A stretch of 64,000 nt of DNA. Source: Cololabis saira. Taxonomy: Eukaryota > Chordata > Actinopteri > Beloniformes > Belonidae. Where the stretch lies: the NCBI RefSeq assembly GCF_033807715.1, contig NC_084587.1:17404017-17468016 (forward strand), in the 5' to 3' direction. Shown here one piece after another: positions 25,556-37,468 of the stretch; positions within the stretch are counted from its first letter, which is position 1, and each line of letters opens with the position of its first letter. Both the position numbers and the translations under genes were made by a program. The notes beneath the pieces are model-generated. The model saw only the letters and a program-made list of their open reading frames with translations, searched no databases and had not been told where the DNA came from.

Positions 25556-28500
25556 TGGAGACGGCAGAGTCCAGCAGATGCTCACAATAAGTTCCTTACT
25601 AGTTTAAGGAATACATTCCCAGACAGTTGAACAATGACCTGAACATTTGCTCTCGAATATAACTTTTATATATATAACGATGGCAAACATATTAATTAAA
25701 GAAGCACCCACACCTAAAATTCTGTGTTGGAATTGGCCTTAAAGGGATATGCCAATATTTTGGGACTTAGCTCATTTGCTGTCAGAGTTTGATTTGAGAT
25801 TTAAATGTACTGCTCACTTTTCTGTGCATACAATAACCCACTTTGTCAAAGCCCCCATTGGCCTAGCCTGATATGGTCATTGGAAGTGGAATGCTACACT
25901 TCAAGCTTACGTTACATTTCCAAAGAAGAAATGAACAAATAGCTTTGTAAAATGAGACGCAACAGTCTTACAACAAGCAGATACATCTATATTTTAGCAG
26001 TCCCAATATCAGGGCTCAGCTCACTGACAAAGACCACGTTCTAACCAGTGGCCCGCAGCTAACGTGAATGCTAGCTGAGGCCAAATTAGTGAGTCACATG
26101 ATGATGATTATTTGGAACAAACAATCCAGAGCCATATCTTTTCACAGCTACACCAATGAACAATTAGAGATTTTTGGAAACTGTTAACTGTGTTGTGGCT
26201 AGCTGATAAACTTCACTGACTTCTCAAACTATCTGATTGCACATCACCTGGCTACGGTGCTCCGGCAAGCACCGCTGTCCCAAGGCAGTGGTGCTTTCCC
26301 AAACTATAGTTACTTATGTATGTATGTATGTTTAGAAGATTTGTGTATCTCATTTTACATAATCATTTTCTACACAAGGTAAATGTACAATTACAACATA
26401 TAAACAAGAACATATATTTTGTATATTTAGGCTAGGTCCATATGCAACAATTCTGCTATAAATTGAGCGGGGTTTACCCTTTTCTTCATGTTAACTTTAA
26501 GGTAATTCACAAAATGATGAGAAGTCCCTCCAAAAATCCATTATCACTTAACACTTTGCAGCTACTTTAGGTTATATTTAATTTAAGTGGTATTAGTAGT
26601 ATTACATCTATCCACATTAGAGGTACATTTTCCATAGTTGGCCAGCAACATTTGTGTGTGACAAAATAACTGTCCTTGGGATTTTGTTTCCTAAAAATCA
26701 AACAATGCAAGTACTTCAGAGTGAACTCTTTCAAACTATCTCCTCTGTTGTCCGGTCGGATAGACACAACCAAGTGATCATACGTTCTGTGCTGTACCCC
26801 AATTACTTTCTGTCCCCGGTGGGCTGCCTTGTCCCTCACTTACGCCATGACCCATTTCCTGCCTCATTTTATCATTTTATACCTTAAGAAGTCCACATGA
26901 GCTGAAACAAAAACAAGGCTTGCGTTAAGCTACAGCCCTCCAAATGGCCCATTTCCTTGGTCTGTTTCCTGAAATGTCTAAAGAAAGCAAAAAGAGCTAC
27001 AGCGATGTATGTTTTCTCACAGGCTTATAGTAAGTGTTCCGTGTTTATAGTAAAGCTTAACATTAAAATGTTGTTTTTTTTTCTGGGTCTAGTGAGACTA
27101 CAGAGAAAAAAAAGATTGCATCAGCAAGCAACAGAAGAGAATTTCAAAGAATACATCAGTTGTCTTGACTTTTCAAAGCATGAGAAAATCATACACTTAA
27201 GATTGATAATTTATTCTTTGTCTTCATTGAGTGAGAGAGAGGAAAGCAAAAGAACATTGTGTAACATTGATTATATGTATTTATCTCCCTCTGGTCAGCA
27301 GTCTGGCTTGTTGCTATGCACTGGAGGTCATTTTCCACATTGAATCCTCATTGATCACCTCTTTAGAGCCTCCTGAGACACCCAGAGCTCCATAATGAGA
27401 GTGATCACACCCTCATGATAAACACTGATGAATTGAGAAGCACAAACTTGTACTGTAAGTACATTAACACACGTGCACACCAGTCATTATTCATGCATAA
27501 ACACACGTACACAGACACATTTTTACAGCATCCTTGACACATACACACACATTCACACACTGATCGGTCGAAACCAAGTTTATTGCTGTCTCTGCCTATA
27601 ATTTCTTGTACTACGCCTCCTAACTGCATGTAAGAGCACACGTTAATTCAGACATCATTTAATAAGATACGCAGCCAGACTTCCTTGACCACTCCATAGA
27701 AAGGTGCTGAAAGGCAATTACGCTGGGCAAATAGCCCTTCAGGCTCCAGGGGCCTAAGCCCTTCCATCCGAAGGAAAGAAGGAAAGGAGGGTGGACTTGC
27801 AACTCACACCACCGTTGAGAGTGAGACACTAGATAGTTTTCCTAGTCATACGAAATTACTATGACACAGCAGTGCCAGTGAAAACACACTATTTGATAAT
27901 CTAAGTGAGTCAACCTGTAAACCCGAGTCTTCCCTACAGTGACAATAAGGTACTATGGTCTGTTTAGTATCTCAATCTAGGGAAATGGGCAAAAGTTAGT
28001 GCCCTCTCCTTTAGCGCTGAATCCATTATTTATCTAGAAGAAAAAGGAAGTCAAACAACGATATCATGTTGGCGATACAAGGTATGCCAATGAATCAATA
28101 TGTACTAAGCCCACCAGTGGCAGTAGTAACTTGAAGTAGTTATTTCCTGTGTGGCTTTTTCAGTCTTTCACACCATTGCGGAGGAATTCTGGTCCATTTT
28201 TCTTTAAAACGTGGCTTCAGTTCAGATTTTTGGTGTTAAATTATGCACAGTTATCTTGAGGTCCCATCACAACATTTCAGTTGAGTTGATGTTTGGAATT
28301 GGACTGTTTTATTCCCAACCTCCATTCACTCTGCTGTAGATTTGCTGGTGTGCTGCGGATCATTGTCTGTTGCATGATGTAAGTTCAGGCAAGGTTTTGC
28401 TGTCAGAATGATTGCCTCACATTTTCCTCTAGAATACTCTGGCAGACAGAGAAGTTATAGATGGTTGGAAGGTGTCCAGGTCTTGTGACTGCATGCAATC

Positions 28501-28752
28501 TTAAATTACTTATCACCCCTTCACTCCCATGATTGGCAGCGGGTATGAAGCGTGTTCGTTGAAATGCTGTATTCTCTTTTCACTAAACAAGGCCCTGGGC
28601 ATTAAGGCAAAGATCTCTACTTCAGTCTCATCTGTTTATGGGACATTGTTCCAGTTGGTTAGTCCAGATACAGTTTAGTGAACTTCAATCATGTTCCTCT
28701 GTTCTTTTTTAGACACTTTCTCCTGTCAACTGTTCAAACCACACCATACTTA

Positions 28753-30222
28753 GGGCCAAATCCACAAAGAATAGTTTGCGCCCGCAAATAGCGCTGTGAA
28801 TTGCGCCGCATTTGCGCCCGCAATTTGCCCCGCTTTAAGGTCCTATTCACAAAAGATTTTGCTCTAATGATATGCCGGCGCAAACACGCCCATAAAGTTT
28901 TGCGGCTGAGTGCAATTTGCCCTTGTCTGAGTAAGTGAGCGGAGCTGTTTCCAGTGTTCTCCATATTCCAGCACACACATTGGTCCATAATGAAAACTGC
29001 AGAAATAAAAAATAAAGCGAGTGAAAATAAAACGCTGTGAGGCGCAAGGGCGCAATTTCCACTGGGAACAGGGGGGGCATGTCCCCCCCCAAACTCATGC
29101 TTTTGACCCCCCCCCCCCCCCCCCCCGCTCAGCCTGTATTACAAATCATCAAGACACTGTGCGAAGACGGGACGGGAGCCCCGCTCCCCCTCCTCCCTCC
29201 GTGCTGCTCAAGGATGATTTATGGTTCCGCGTTAAATCGACGCAGAGCATACGGCGTAGGTTACGCGGCACGCGCACCGTACAGTACGCGTCGCCGCGTA
29301 CCTTACGGCGTAACCCTACGGCGTAGGCTCTGCGTCGATTTAACGCAGACCATTATTTAGGCATAATTAGGCTTAGCTAGTGTGTGCGTATGTGACAGAC
29401 GTGCATGGGACGATTGTGAAATACGGAATAAACTCTTTTATATGAATTCTAATTCCCAATTACGTAACAATTCCGTATTTCAAGGGACGGGTGGCAAGCT
29501 CACTCACCGCGGCTGCAGCTCCAGCAGCAGCTGAAAGTCCTGACTGACGCTGAGCTTCACAGGGACACGATCAGCGCTATTTTATTATAAGTCTGATATA
29601 TGTTGTGATATGTGATGACATTATTAAGCTGTTAAACACACACATTCTAGATTTATATGTTTATATGGTGGAATTGTTTGTAATAAAGCAGCCCCTTACT
29701 GTATGGATGAATCCTGAGCTCCTGTTATTTTTATTTTTAAATCCGAGATAAGTCCACAACCCCACTTGATCTGACTGTGTACAGTCATGTCTGACTATAG
29801 ATTTCACCCTTAATATCATTCAGTATCACACAGGCTTGAATGACATTGAAGAGAGAGAGAAACAGAGAGATGGGGAGTGAGGAGTGAGTTTGCGCGCAGT
29901 TAATACACACTTTGAAAAGACGGTATTTGCTCCACTATTTTTGCGTGTGGCAAATAGCACTGGCCTTTGTGAATTAGACGGTTTTTGCAATGAGGCTTAT
30001 TTGCATAGAAAGGGGGCAATTTTGGGCCGAATGTATGAATATTACCTAATTTACATGCATGCAAATGACACAGGCGCACCATGACACTATTTGCTTGGCA
30101 GTGCAGTTTGTGGTGCAATTCGCCCTTTGCGGGTGCTTTGTGAATTAGACGCTCTCTTTTTGTCTCATTTGCACCGGTTTAGCGGCCGCAAAAGCCCCGC
30201 AATCCTTTTGTGGATTTGGCCC
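28753..30222. mobile_element. Harbinger-type non-autonomous element with TTA duplication
   Basis: A 1,470-bp element with inverted ends GGGCCAAATCCACAAA, flanked by TTA at 28750-28752 and 30223-30225. The three-base TTA duplication is diagnostic of the PIF/Harbinger superfamily. Subterminal regions repeat tttgcgcccgcaa-like and gtgaattagacg-like motifs. I see no transposase or Myb-like protein. Inside are two C runs (about 29083-29091 and 29107-29127) and a hairpin element (29221-29352). Confidence 0.85.
29221..29352. mobile_element. Hairpin MITE nested in the Harbinger element
   Basis: Left arm (atggttccgcgttaaatcga, then cgcagagcatacggcgtagg) and right arm (cctacggcgtaggctctgcg, then tcgatttaacgcagaccat) are inverted copies over about 40 bp with few mismatches. 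The loop is made of CG-rich tacgcgg/tacggcgta units. The target duplication is not clear. Confidence 0.75.
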
Positions 30223-31989
30223 TTAGTCTTCTTGTAATTGTGCTATCAGGATTAATCATTTAATATCCTAAGGGAGGCCTACAAGATCTGAAATGTAGCT
30301 GTCTTTGTATTTCTCTTGCAACGCTGCATGATCTTGGGGTAAGTTTGTTGGGATATATACTTGTGGAAAGATGTGTAACTTCTGAATAATCTTTCTTACT
30401 GCGAAACATCAAACTAAAAATTTACAGGAAATGGTTTCATAACTTTTTCCATATTGAAGTGGAGCACCAGTCTTAGCTTCTCTAAGACTGGTGCTTATGT
30501 CTTTCCCTCTTCCAACTGTGGTTGTGGCTGATGATTTGCAGCACCTTAAATCTTACAGAGGATAGTAAGGGGGTACTTCATTTTGGCAACATTATTCTTT
30601 TTTTTTCTTGCTTCTTTTTTATTAACTAAATAATAGGATGATGAATAAAGGGACATGTTTTTTGGGTGATGTTGTAATTAGACTATTAAAGCCTATAATG
30701 AGGTTAAATAATGCCTAATAAGAAGACCCAGTACAATCAGAAGATTTTTATAGGGATTTCAGGCACACACAAAAAAGAGGGGGTACAGACTTTTACATCA
30801 TTGCACTTGATTTTTATCTCATCTCACAACTAAAAAACAATTAAGATAATCAAGAAGTTTTTATTTCCATCTTGAAGATTTCTGAAACTGACTATTGACA
30901 AAGATGATTATGTCTCAAAAGGACTTTACAGCTTTACTTACTATACAGTTGCTCTATCACAGAATTTTAGAAAAAACCAGTGACTGATTGTCGTGGCATG
31001 AAAAACTGTCATGAGTGCAGTGAGACTGAACCAAACCAACAGCAAGATGAAATGATTGCATGATGGCATGAAGGCACCAATCAAGAAACAAATTAAAAAA
31101 GTGTTTCTTCAATATTTATCATGTAGACATTTATTTTTCTACAGTTCTTGTTCCGTTGCAATGGCCCTGGTTGATTTATCTTGATGATGTCTCGATAAAA
31201 TATGCTTAAAACTCTCCATAGATAAAGTTATTCAATAACAATATATGGTTTCATTAGTACAAATTGCTTGCCAACAATATGTGTTGTCATTATTCTATTA
31301 TTGTTGTGAATTACCTGCCCTTCTGCTTTAAAATGATACATCATAATATCTGCTTTTTGTTGAAAATAAAAGTATCCACAAACCGCATTGAAGTGTTGCA
31401 CTTAGGCATGGTCATATATTGAAATACATTTCCAGGTTTATTCACAGGCTCTGACAGTTGTTGGCAAAAAAACTCAACATTAATGGGTCACACGTAAAAC
31501 CCACATTGAGGCATTTTCCAACTGTCATCGTATAAAGATGAATCAGTTCTTCCTGCTGCCAGACACTGACTACATCTACTAAGTGTGCACTTTGATTTGT
31601 TTAGCAGCCATGGAATCTAAAGAGAAAGCTGGCAAGTGGTGCACTAAATAAAGCAAGAGTTAGAGATATTCTTCTAAAGCAGATCAAGGTAGTCTTTGTA
31701 ATGTCTTTCTGATTTCCACAAATAGAAACTCTGCTTACATCTATTTCTTTCAGTGACACTGGTCGATTGAATGGCAGCTGTACAACAGGAACTTTATGCA
31801 TTCTTGAACACAGGTGCAGGGTGGCAGAGAAGTCATGATTGTGATTCATGACGTCTTTGTTTTTTTCTTGCTTTTTACAAGTTCTTTCACAGAACTTCAT
31901 AGAGGAATATTACTGGTGCCTGTTAAGATGCCTGATGTCACAACTGATAAACATTTAAAAGGAAAAAAATCATAGTTCATGGTGGCAAC

Positions 31990-32270
31990 ATAACTTTTTG
32001 CCTCAGTATTCCATCTCTGCTTTTTGCAGATGATGTGGTTCTATTAGTATGGTGTGGTTCACTGCTGAGTGGAATGAGAATTAGCCCCATTGAGATCATG
32101 GTTCTCAGTCGAAAAGAGACAACCCTCTTTGAGTCGGGAGTGATGTGCTTCCTCAAGTGGAGGAGTTGACGTTTCTTAGAGTTTTACTTATGACTGAGGG
32201 AAGAATGAAGCAGAGGTGTTTTGGTGAAGAGGGACCTGAGCCAAAAGGCAAAGCTGGTCAATGTTTAGGC
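31990..32270 (+). mobile_element. LINE fragment with reverse-transcriptase FADD box
   Basis: From 32020 the plus strand reads L-F-A-D-D-V-V-L-L, the catalytic F/Y-A-D-D motif of non-LTR reverse transcriptases. The DNA that follows (caagtggaggagttgacgtt, then gtgaagagggacctgag) matches the downstream region of the same kind of LINE. It is frameshifted and cut off near 32270. The 3' end of a similar LINE resumes at 33780. Confidence 0.75.
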
Positions 32271-32437
32271 CCTTTTACGTTGGCGAATACCCCGCATTTA
32301 ACGCATGGATCTAGCATGTAGAGTGTCGCATGGCCCTTTTACATTGACCGACGTGGGGTGGCATGTCGAGCTGCCCTGCGAATAACCCCTCTGAGGGTAG
32401 TCTTAACCGCTGGTTTGGTTTAATGTACACAGAACTA

Positions 32438-32626
32438 CTAACCGGGGGTGGTAGTTTAGTGGCTACAGAGGTGGGCTTGGGACCCCGGTTCAAGCCCCGG
32501 AATGGCAATCAAGATGAACCACGTTGGGCCCCTGAGCAAGGCCTTAACCATAATTGCTCCATGGTGTGTATCTCAGTTACTATGCGCTTTCGATAAAAGC
32601 GTCTGCTAAATGGCAGTAGTAGTAGT
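32438..32626 (+). mobile_element. tRNA-derived SINE
   Basis: A 189-bp insertion flanked by AGAACTA at 32431-32437 and 32627-32633. It has a perfect pol III A box (tagtttagtgg) and a near-match B box (ggttcaagccc). Its tail holds the common fish motif gataaaagcgtctgctaaatg shared between SINEs and partner LINEs, then an (AGT)n end. The tRNA-like head does not fold as a working tRNA gene as far as I can judge. Confidence 0.85.
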
Positions 32627-33038
32627 AGAACTAATGCGGGGTGGCAGGGGTTTGTTGACCATGTAAGCTCAGTGCCACCCACCAGGGGAGGTTGTTATTT
32701 TTTAATTCATTATTATTATTTTATAAAATAAGGGCAACAACTGATAAGAGTAACAACAGCAGCAGGAGGTCACACGTAGGGCATATATTTGAAAGATGAA
32801 TATCTGTAGAGACAAGGAGATCCGCAAGCTACTCAGCCTCGGAGCCGGGGACCCCATAAACCGGCGTATGTCCGGAACCACCAAGGATGGTCCATAGCTA
32901 AAAGCAAAACCCAGCCAAGAAATGCTCATCCTAATGTTCATCCATGCTCGTTTTGAAATTACACCTGTCTGACGGTGTATAAATCTTGCTGATGTAGGGG
33001 TAATACGTTGTTTTACACACCCACACATATTACTTTAA

Positions 33039-33552
33039 AGGGGACCTATTATGGCACATAATACCTACTTTAAACAGGCCTTGAATGTCTTAAAAACAAG
33101 CTTTTGATTGTTTTTGCTAAATAAATTAGAAATTCAGCCTCTAAACCATGTCTTTATCATCCCAGTCTCTAAACTCCTTATCTATGCGGGATTCTGAGTG
33201 GGCGGGGCGGCTATGATAATGAGGCACTGTGCTGATTGGCTGCCTGAATGACGCATAAAAAAATGGCGGAAGCTCCGGCCGGCGGAGTTGTTGTTGTTCC
33301 GGCCAGAGTTAGTTGTGGGCGTGGTTTCACGCATTAGAGGCCAACCTATGTAAATCGCGCCCGTCGTTATGTAACGACGGGCGCAGAATCTGAAAGGCTT
33401 GTAAAAGCCACATCAGACTGGATGGCTCATCCGGGCGGGCTGTACAGACACTGCAGCATGGTTGCTTTCCTCCTTCTCTGAGTTGGCAAGCTGAGGGGAG
33501 ACTTTATATATGTTAAAGCAAGAAAAAACGTGTTTTTCATAATACGTCCCCT
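33039..33552. mobile_element. MITE in a TTAA site, inverted ends AGGGGAC
   Basis: A 514-bp element between TTAA at 33035-33038 and 33553-33556. The left end aggggacctattatg pairs with the right end cataatacgtcccct. The TTAA duplication fits the piggyBac superfamily. No coding capacity is seen. Confidence 0.8.
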
Positions 33553-33779
33553 TTAAGTTTTGTGGATCGCGCCTCCCGACTCGCCTTCCTTCCCCTCAAC
33601 TCGACTTTAGGCACGAGGTGACAGATAACACGCCCTGCGTTTACATTGCCTGAAACACGGGTTCATCATCCAGCAATATTAGCCAGATCCAATCTAAAAA
33701 TTGTTACCTCCCTCACTACAGTAATGAACTGTAGGTGTTGACTGCAAGAATGGCACGGCTGCTGAAATTAATTTCCTTT

Positions 33780-34110
33780 CTCCCCTAGCGATGAGAACTT
33801 CCACCTTTTGGGAGGTACTCAGTGTAGAGTCACTTATGAGATGGAGCCACTTAGGGTGGTAGAGTTCACACTGTCTGGTTAGAATGCCTACTGAACGCCT
33901 CCCTGGGGAGGTGTTTTGGGCATGTTCAACAAAAGGCTCCAAGAAAAACCCAGGACATGCTAGAGAGATTATATCTCACGACTGGCCGAGCTGAAGGAGG
34001 TGGCTGGGGAGAGTGAGTTCTGGGCCTCTCTGCTTAGGTGACTCAAACAGATCAATGGAAGTTCATGGATGGATGGATGGATGGATGGATGGATGGATGG
34101 ATGGGTGGAT
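33780..34110 (+). mobile_element. LINE 3' end with (GGAT)n tail
   Basis: At about 33883 the plus strand reads R-M-P-T-E-R-L-P-G-E-V-F, a degenerate match to the C-terminal end of a common fish LINE polyprotein, followed by a decayed stretch and then ten or so GGAT units (34063-34103). It is probably the 3' part of the LINE whose FADD box is at 32020, the two being separated by later insertions. It ends about 90 bp from the donor of the olfactomedin exon. Confidence 0.7.
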
Positions 34111-34196
34111 GGACACAGTGTCCCATACATTTCATTAAGAAAGGCAAAATATGAGAGTACAAAGAAGTAGAGGAAGAGTTATTGAATTGGACTTAC

Positions 34197-34985
34197 CATT
34201 GTTGCCAAAGTCCAGTGAGTACTTGACCACATGGTAATTATTCCACACATATAGCAGGTTGTCTCTTGGGTTGTAATCCACTGCAGCTATGTACTGATAG
34301 GAATTGGGGAAAGGTATGTTAACCTTGCTTTCCTTGCTCTTGTCGGTGTTGTACATGTAGTCAATCTTGTTCCCTGTCCCTTCGTTGTCGTCATCTTCAT
34401 AGACAGTCTTGACCACATACAGGACTCCACAGATCATGAAGGCATTCGAGGCAGAGCGCTTGTCGTAGCTGGTGTCCCATGAGCCTTCGATGCGCAACGT
34501 GTAGGGGTTTAGCTGGCTCACCACGATTCGCCCGTTATTCTGCTCTGTTGCATAGATGACCCACAGCCCATTCTCATCCACGCCAAGGTCAATGTCGGAC
34601 TTGCCCCCCCAGCGGTACGGTGAGGTGTCGTGGTAGTTGGCATTGGCAATAATTGCCTCGCCACTTTTGATGCGTGTGCGTAGGTCAAACTTTACAATGT
34701 TGCGAGTGCGCTCTTTGTTGAAGAACAACGCGCCATCGTAGACGACAAAGCCAGTCCCATCCACCCGATGGGGCAGTTTGTATGTGGTGGTGGGGCGGCC
34801 TGCGATGAAGTCCTCTTTTGATGAGTACTCTGTCAATGTGTCCGTGCGGTATGGTGTCCAGGGCATGTAGTAGATCTTGTCAGAGGCCTGCAGAGGGTCT
34901 TTGCACCATGCACCAGACTGATGGTCTGACTCAAAGAGATGTTCACTTTGGTATACTCCCCGTAGGATGCCGGGGCACAGAAATA
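34197..34985 (-). CDS. adgrl3: adgrl3 exon: olfactomedin domain
   Basis: A 789-nt exon coding about 263 residues (phase 1 in, phase 1 out). It starts after a tttttttag acceptor with [11 protein letters not shown] and ends L-D-F-G-N-N before a gtaagt donor. It covers the whole olfactomedin propeller. Landmarks in order are the A-W-C-K-D-P-L segment, the [14 protein letters not shown] segment, [25 protein letters not shown] and [17 protein letters not shown]. The D-H-Q-S-G-A-W and T-E-Y-S-S-K variants point to latrophilin-3 rather than 1 or 2. In the family this domain binds FLRT proteins at synapses, and with the lectin domain it contacts teneurins. The frame is intact with no odd residues. 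The frame can be extended upstream to an intronic Met, which is not a real start. Confidence 0.97.
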
Positions 34986-37468
34986 CTAAAAAAACAAGTG
35001 ACAACATTTTAACGATTAAGGTTTACTTGCACTTATTTAGAAATGTCATATATTCTCTGCAGAGTTCCTGAAAGTGCCTGTGCTGTGTTTGCCCCTTTTC
35101 ATAAAGCTCCATAAATAAAACAGTGTTCTTACTTAACTTTAACTACTATTGAATTATGATGACATGATAGGCTTACTGTGTTGTGATTTGGGTGTTGTAT
35201 AGTCACTGTCACTCTTAAGCACAACAACAGCATGCCTTCTATTCAACAGATAAGCCGTTCTCACAGTTAAGAGATGAAGAGAAAATGACACATTTTGTTC
35301 TACTTTCACCCTTTTCCCTTTATTCCCATTTCTTCCTCCCTCCTCAGTTCCTCATTAGTCTCACAGGCCTTTCTTCCTTTCGCTCCCTCTCTATTTCTGT
35401 CAGTAACCACCAACTGTGGAGCCACACAAATCTTTTATCATCTGCTCCTTTTGCAGTTGTTTTAGTCATTTTTTTCTTTTTCCCCACCCCTTGCGCAGTA
35501 TTCCCATCTTGGAATATGGGGTCAGTTTTTATGAGGGATGTGGGAGATGTGGTAAATTCTGGCAAGCCACTGCAGCCAATCACAAGAACCTTTGTAATTT
35601 AACTGGAATGCTGTCGCATCCGCGTAGCAGACACATACAGACCAGCCAGATGTGCATCATTTTCGCTTTCTTCTCAGTGGTACTATTGCAGACTTCACAC
35701 AAAAGCTTTGGAATTTTGACTGAATCTACACTGGCTTCACTTGCATTCACTGCAGTACCATAGAGAAGCATCTGAAATACAACTGCAATTCTAAAAACAA
35801 TTGGATCACTTTGTAACATTTTATTAAAAATTGATTGCAAAAATTTGGCATATCTCATTAACCCATGTTTGAATTACAGCAGAAGAAAGCAGGAAAGAAA
35901 CGTCTTCCCTTCCTTAGAGGTCACTTCAGCAAATTGTTGCGAACCACATATTGATTTGGAAAAGGTTTTACATCGGATACCTTTCCTAAACATAATCCCT
36001 GGTGTCCTGCCCAAGGGGACTTTGACAAAATAAAAAGGTAGGGTCATTGTGAACTTGATGGCAGTAACATGTCAAGAACAACAAGAAAAAAGATGGGACA
36101 GGGCAATGCACCACTGTGTAGCATCCCCAGTTATTTGCTCAATATTCCTGGGTTTTATTTGTTTTTTGTTTTGTTTTGTTGTTTTTTTTACTCCTGGGTC
36201 TGTTTGTTTTCTCTCTCTCTTTTGTTTGTTCCATAATGCACAAACTGTTCAACTGGTGAACGATCTGGACTGGGATTTTTGGCCAGTTCAATACCCAAAC
36301 TAGTCTATTATGAAACATGCTTTTGAAATGGATGCATTATGTGGTTAAAACAAGATGATCACCATAATCTTTCTCATCCTCTGAAAAATACTTTTTCAAC
36401 CATATCCCTCACATACAGAGATTTCTCTGTATTCTTGGAATCTTGTAATGATATTATGCATCGAAGATGTGTTTTAATGACACATTAAAAAAACTTCTGA
36501 ATTGTTACACTAAAGGGAGATTGTTTCAAAGCTGGTTCACAATGTTGTAGAAACAGTTTTTACACAGATAAGTGAACCTCCACCCACCTTTTATTCTGAG
36601 ACACTCAGTCCTCTCTAAAATGCAAATTTTGTACCTTAACCATGCCAATGATTGCGGCCAATTAACCTGTGGTGCTGTAAGATGTTCCTATGGGGTTTTT
36701 TGTAAGTACCACTTACTGTTCTAGCCATTTGTTGCCCCTGTGCCCCAACTTTTTTTATGTTTCTGCACTCAAATTCAAAATGAGCTAATATTTTTCACAA
36801 AATTACAAAATGCTTCACTTTCAGCATTTGATATGTTTTTTGTGGTCTGTTGTGAATAAAATTAGGGTTTGTGAGATTTGCAAATCTTTGCATTTCATTT
36901 TTATGAACGCCCTAATTTTAGGGGGAATTGGTATTATTAAATGTATTAAATACACTGCAAAAAGAGGCCCTCTAGAAATAAGCCCAATATTCCATAAATG
37001 TAGTCACAATTGTTTTGTTTTAAGCAGAAATATATATGCCAATGGGGAAAGAATATTGCTCTTGACTAGAATTCTTAAAACAATAAAAACGATTGACAAT
37101 AGTTTACTAATGTCCTTGAAACTGGGCTTTTTAAATTTCTTAGAAATTAGTTTTTGCCGTGTATAAATGTCATTCTCTGTTCAATGGCTCAATTGTCAAA
37201 TGTATTCAAACCAGGGAGCGATTGTTACGTGACATTCTGCACAATGCCATGGAATAGTATGGCTCTCGAGTGTGTCTAATGAGAATCTGTGTTTCTAAAT
37301 TCCCTCTATATGCCAGCTGTCTGAACATCCAGCAGCAGCAGTGACTTTGAAGGAGATGTCATGCTGCCACAAAGTACAAAGTGTTTCAGGCACAGAGACC
37401 AAAATGTGATGGCCAATACCAGGTTCTGAGCATGTGTGTCTGAGTGTGCATTCAAGTCACAGACTTAC
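34986..37468 (-). other. adgrl3: adgrl3 intron, microexon to olfactomedin
   Basis: A 2,483-bp intron with a gtaagt donor at 37468-37463. A dispersed repeat fragment lies at 36080-36900. The rest (34986-36080, 36900-37460) shows nothing I can name. Confidence 0.85.
36080..36900 (+). mobile_element. Fragment of a dispersed fish repeat
   Basis: Blocks such as caatgcaccactgtgtagca, ttgttgcccctgtgccccaa, attcaaaatgagctaatatt and tgagatttgcaaatctttgc resemble a widespread teleost repeat whose ends carry an (a)ccccaattccaaaaaagttg motif. A related, differently broken copy seems to occupy 48500-49990. Class uncertain. Confidence 0.45.

Larger units (their letters stand above)
28140..30600 (-). mobile_element. 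Decayed Tc1/mariner transposase (fossil 3), split by Harbinger element
   Basis: Two parts, 28140-28749 and 30226-30600, align with one Tc1 copy once the 28753-30222 insertion is removed. The minus-strand N-D-P-Q-H-T-S-K-S block near 28345 corresponds to the D-N-D-P-K-H-T-S-K motif of the transposase. The reading frame is broken by indels. A perfect 14-bp inverted repeat (30463-30495, 5-bp loop) lies in the right part. Confidence 0.8.
10056..34196 (-). other. adgrl3: adgrl3 24-kb intron, olfactomedin to stalk
   Basis: A 24,141-bp intron with a gtaagt donor at 34196-34191 and a tttag acceptor at 10060-10056. Repeats are listed separately. Stretches where I see nothing identifiable beyond simple repeats are about 10100-10950, 12400-14150, 14450-15830, 15960-20640, 20780-23270, 24100-28130 and 30610-31980. 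Some of these may hold regulatory elements, but nothing in the bases alone proves it. Confidence 0.8.

Noticed and set aside
25735..26290. A third TTAA-site element starting ttaaagggatatgccaata
   Set aside because: The left end looks right, but I could not find a matching inverted right end or a second TTAA.
32438..32510. A tRNA gene
   Set aside because: A and B boxes are present, but the sequence is flanked by a target duplication and continues into a SINE body.
34135..35007. Taking the whole 290-residue minus frame as a single-exon gene
   Set aside because: The first residues and last ~20 are intronic. Splice signals at 34985 and 34197 and matching phases show an internal exon.
35950..36010. 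A SINE remnant around ggttttacatcggatacctt
   Set aside because: It resembles a common fish motif (cggatgcccttcctgac), but it is too short and diverged to call.
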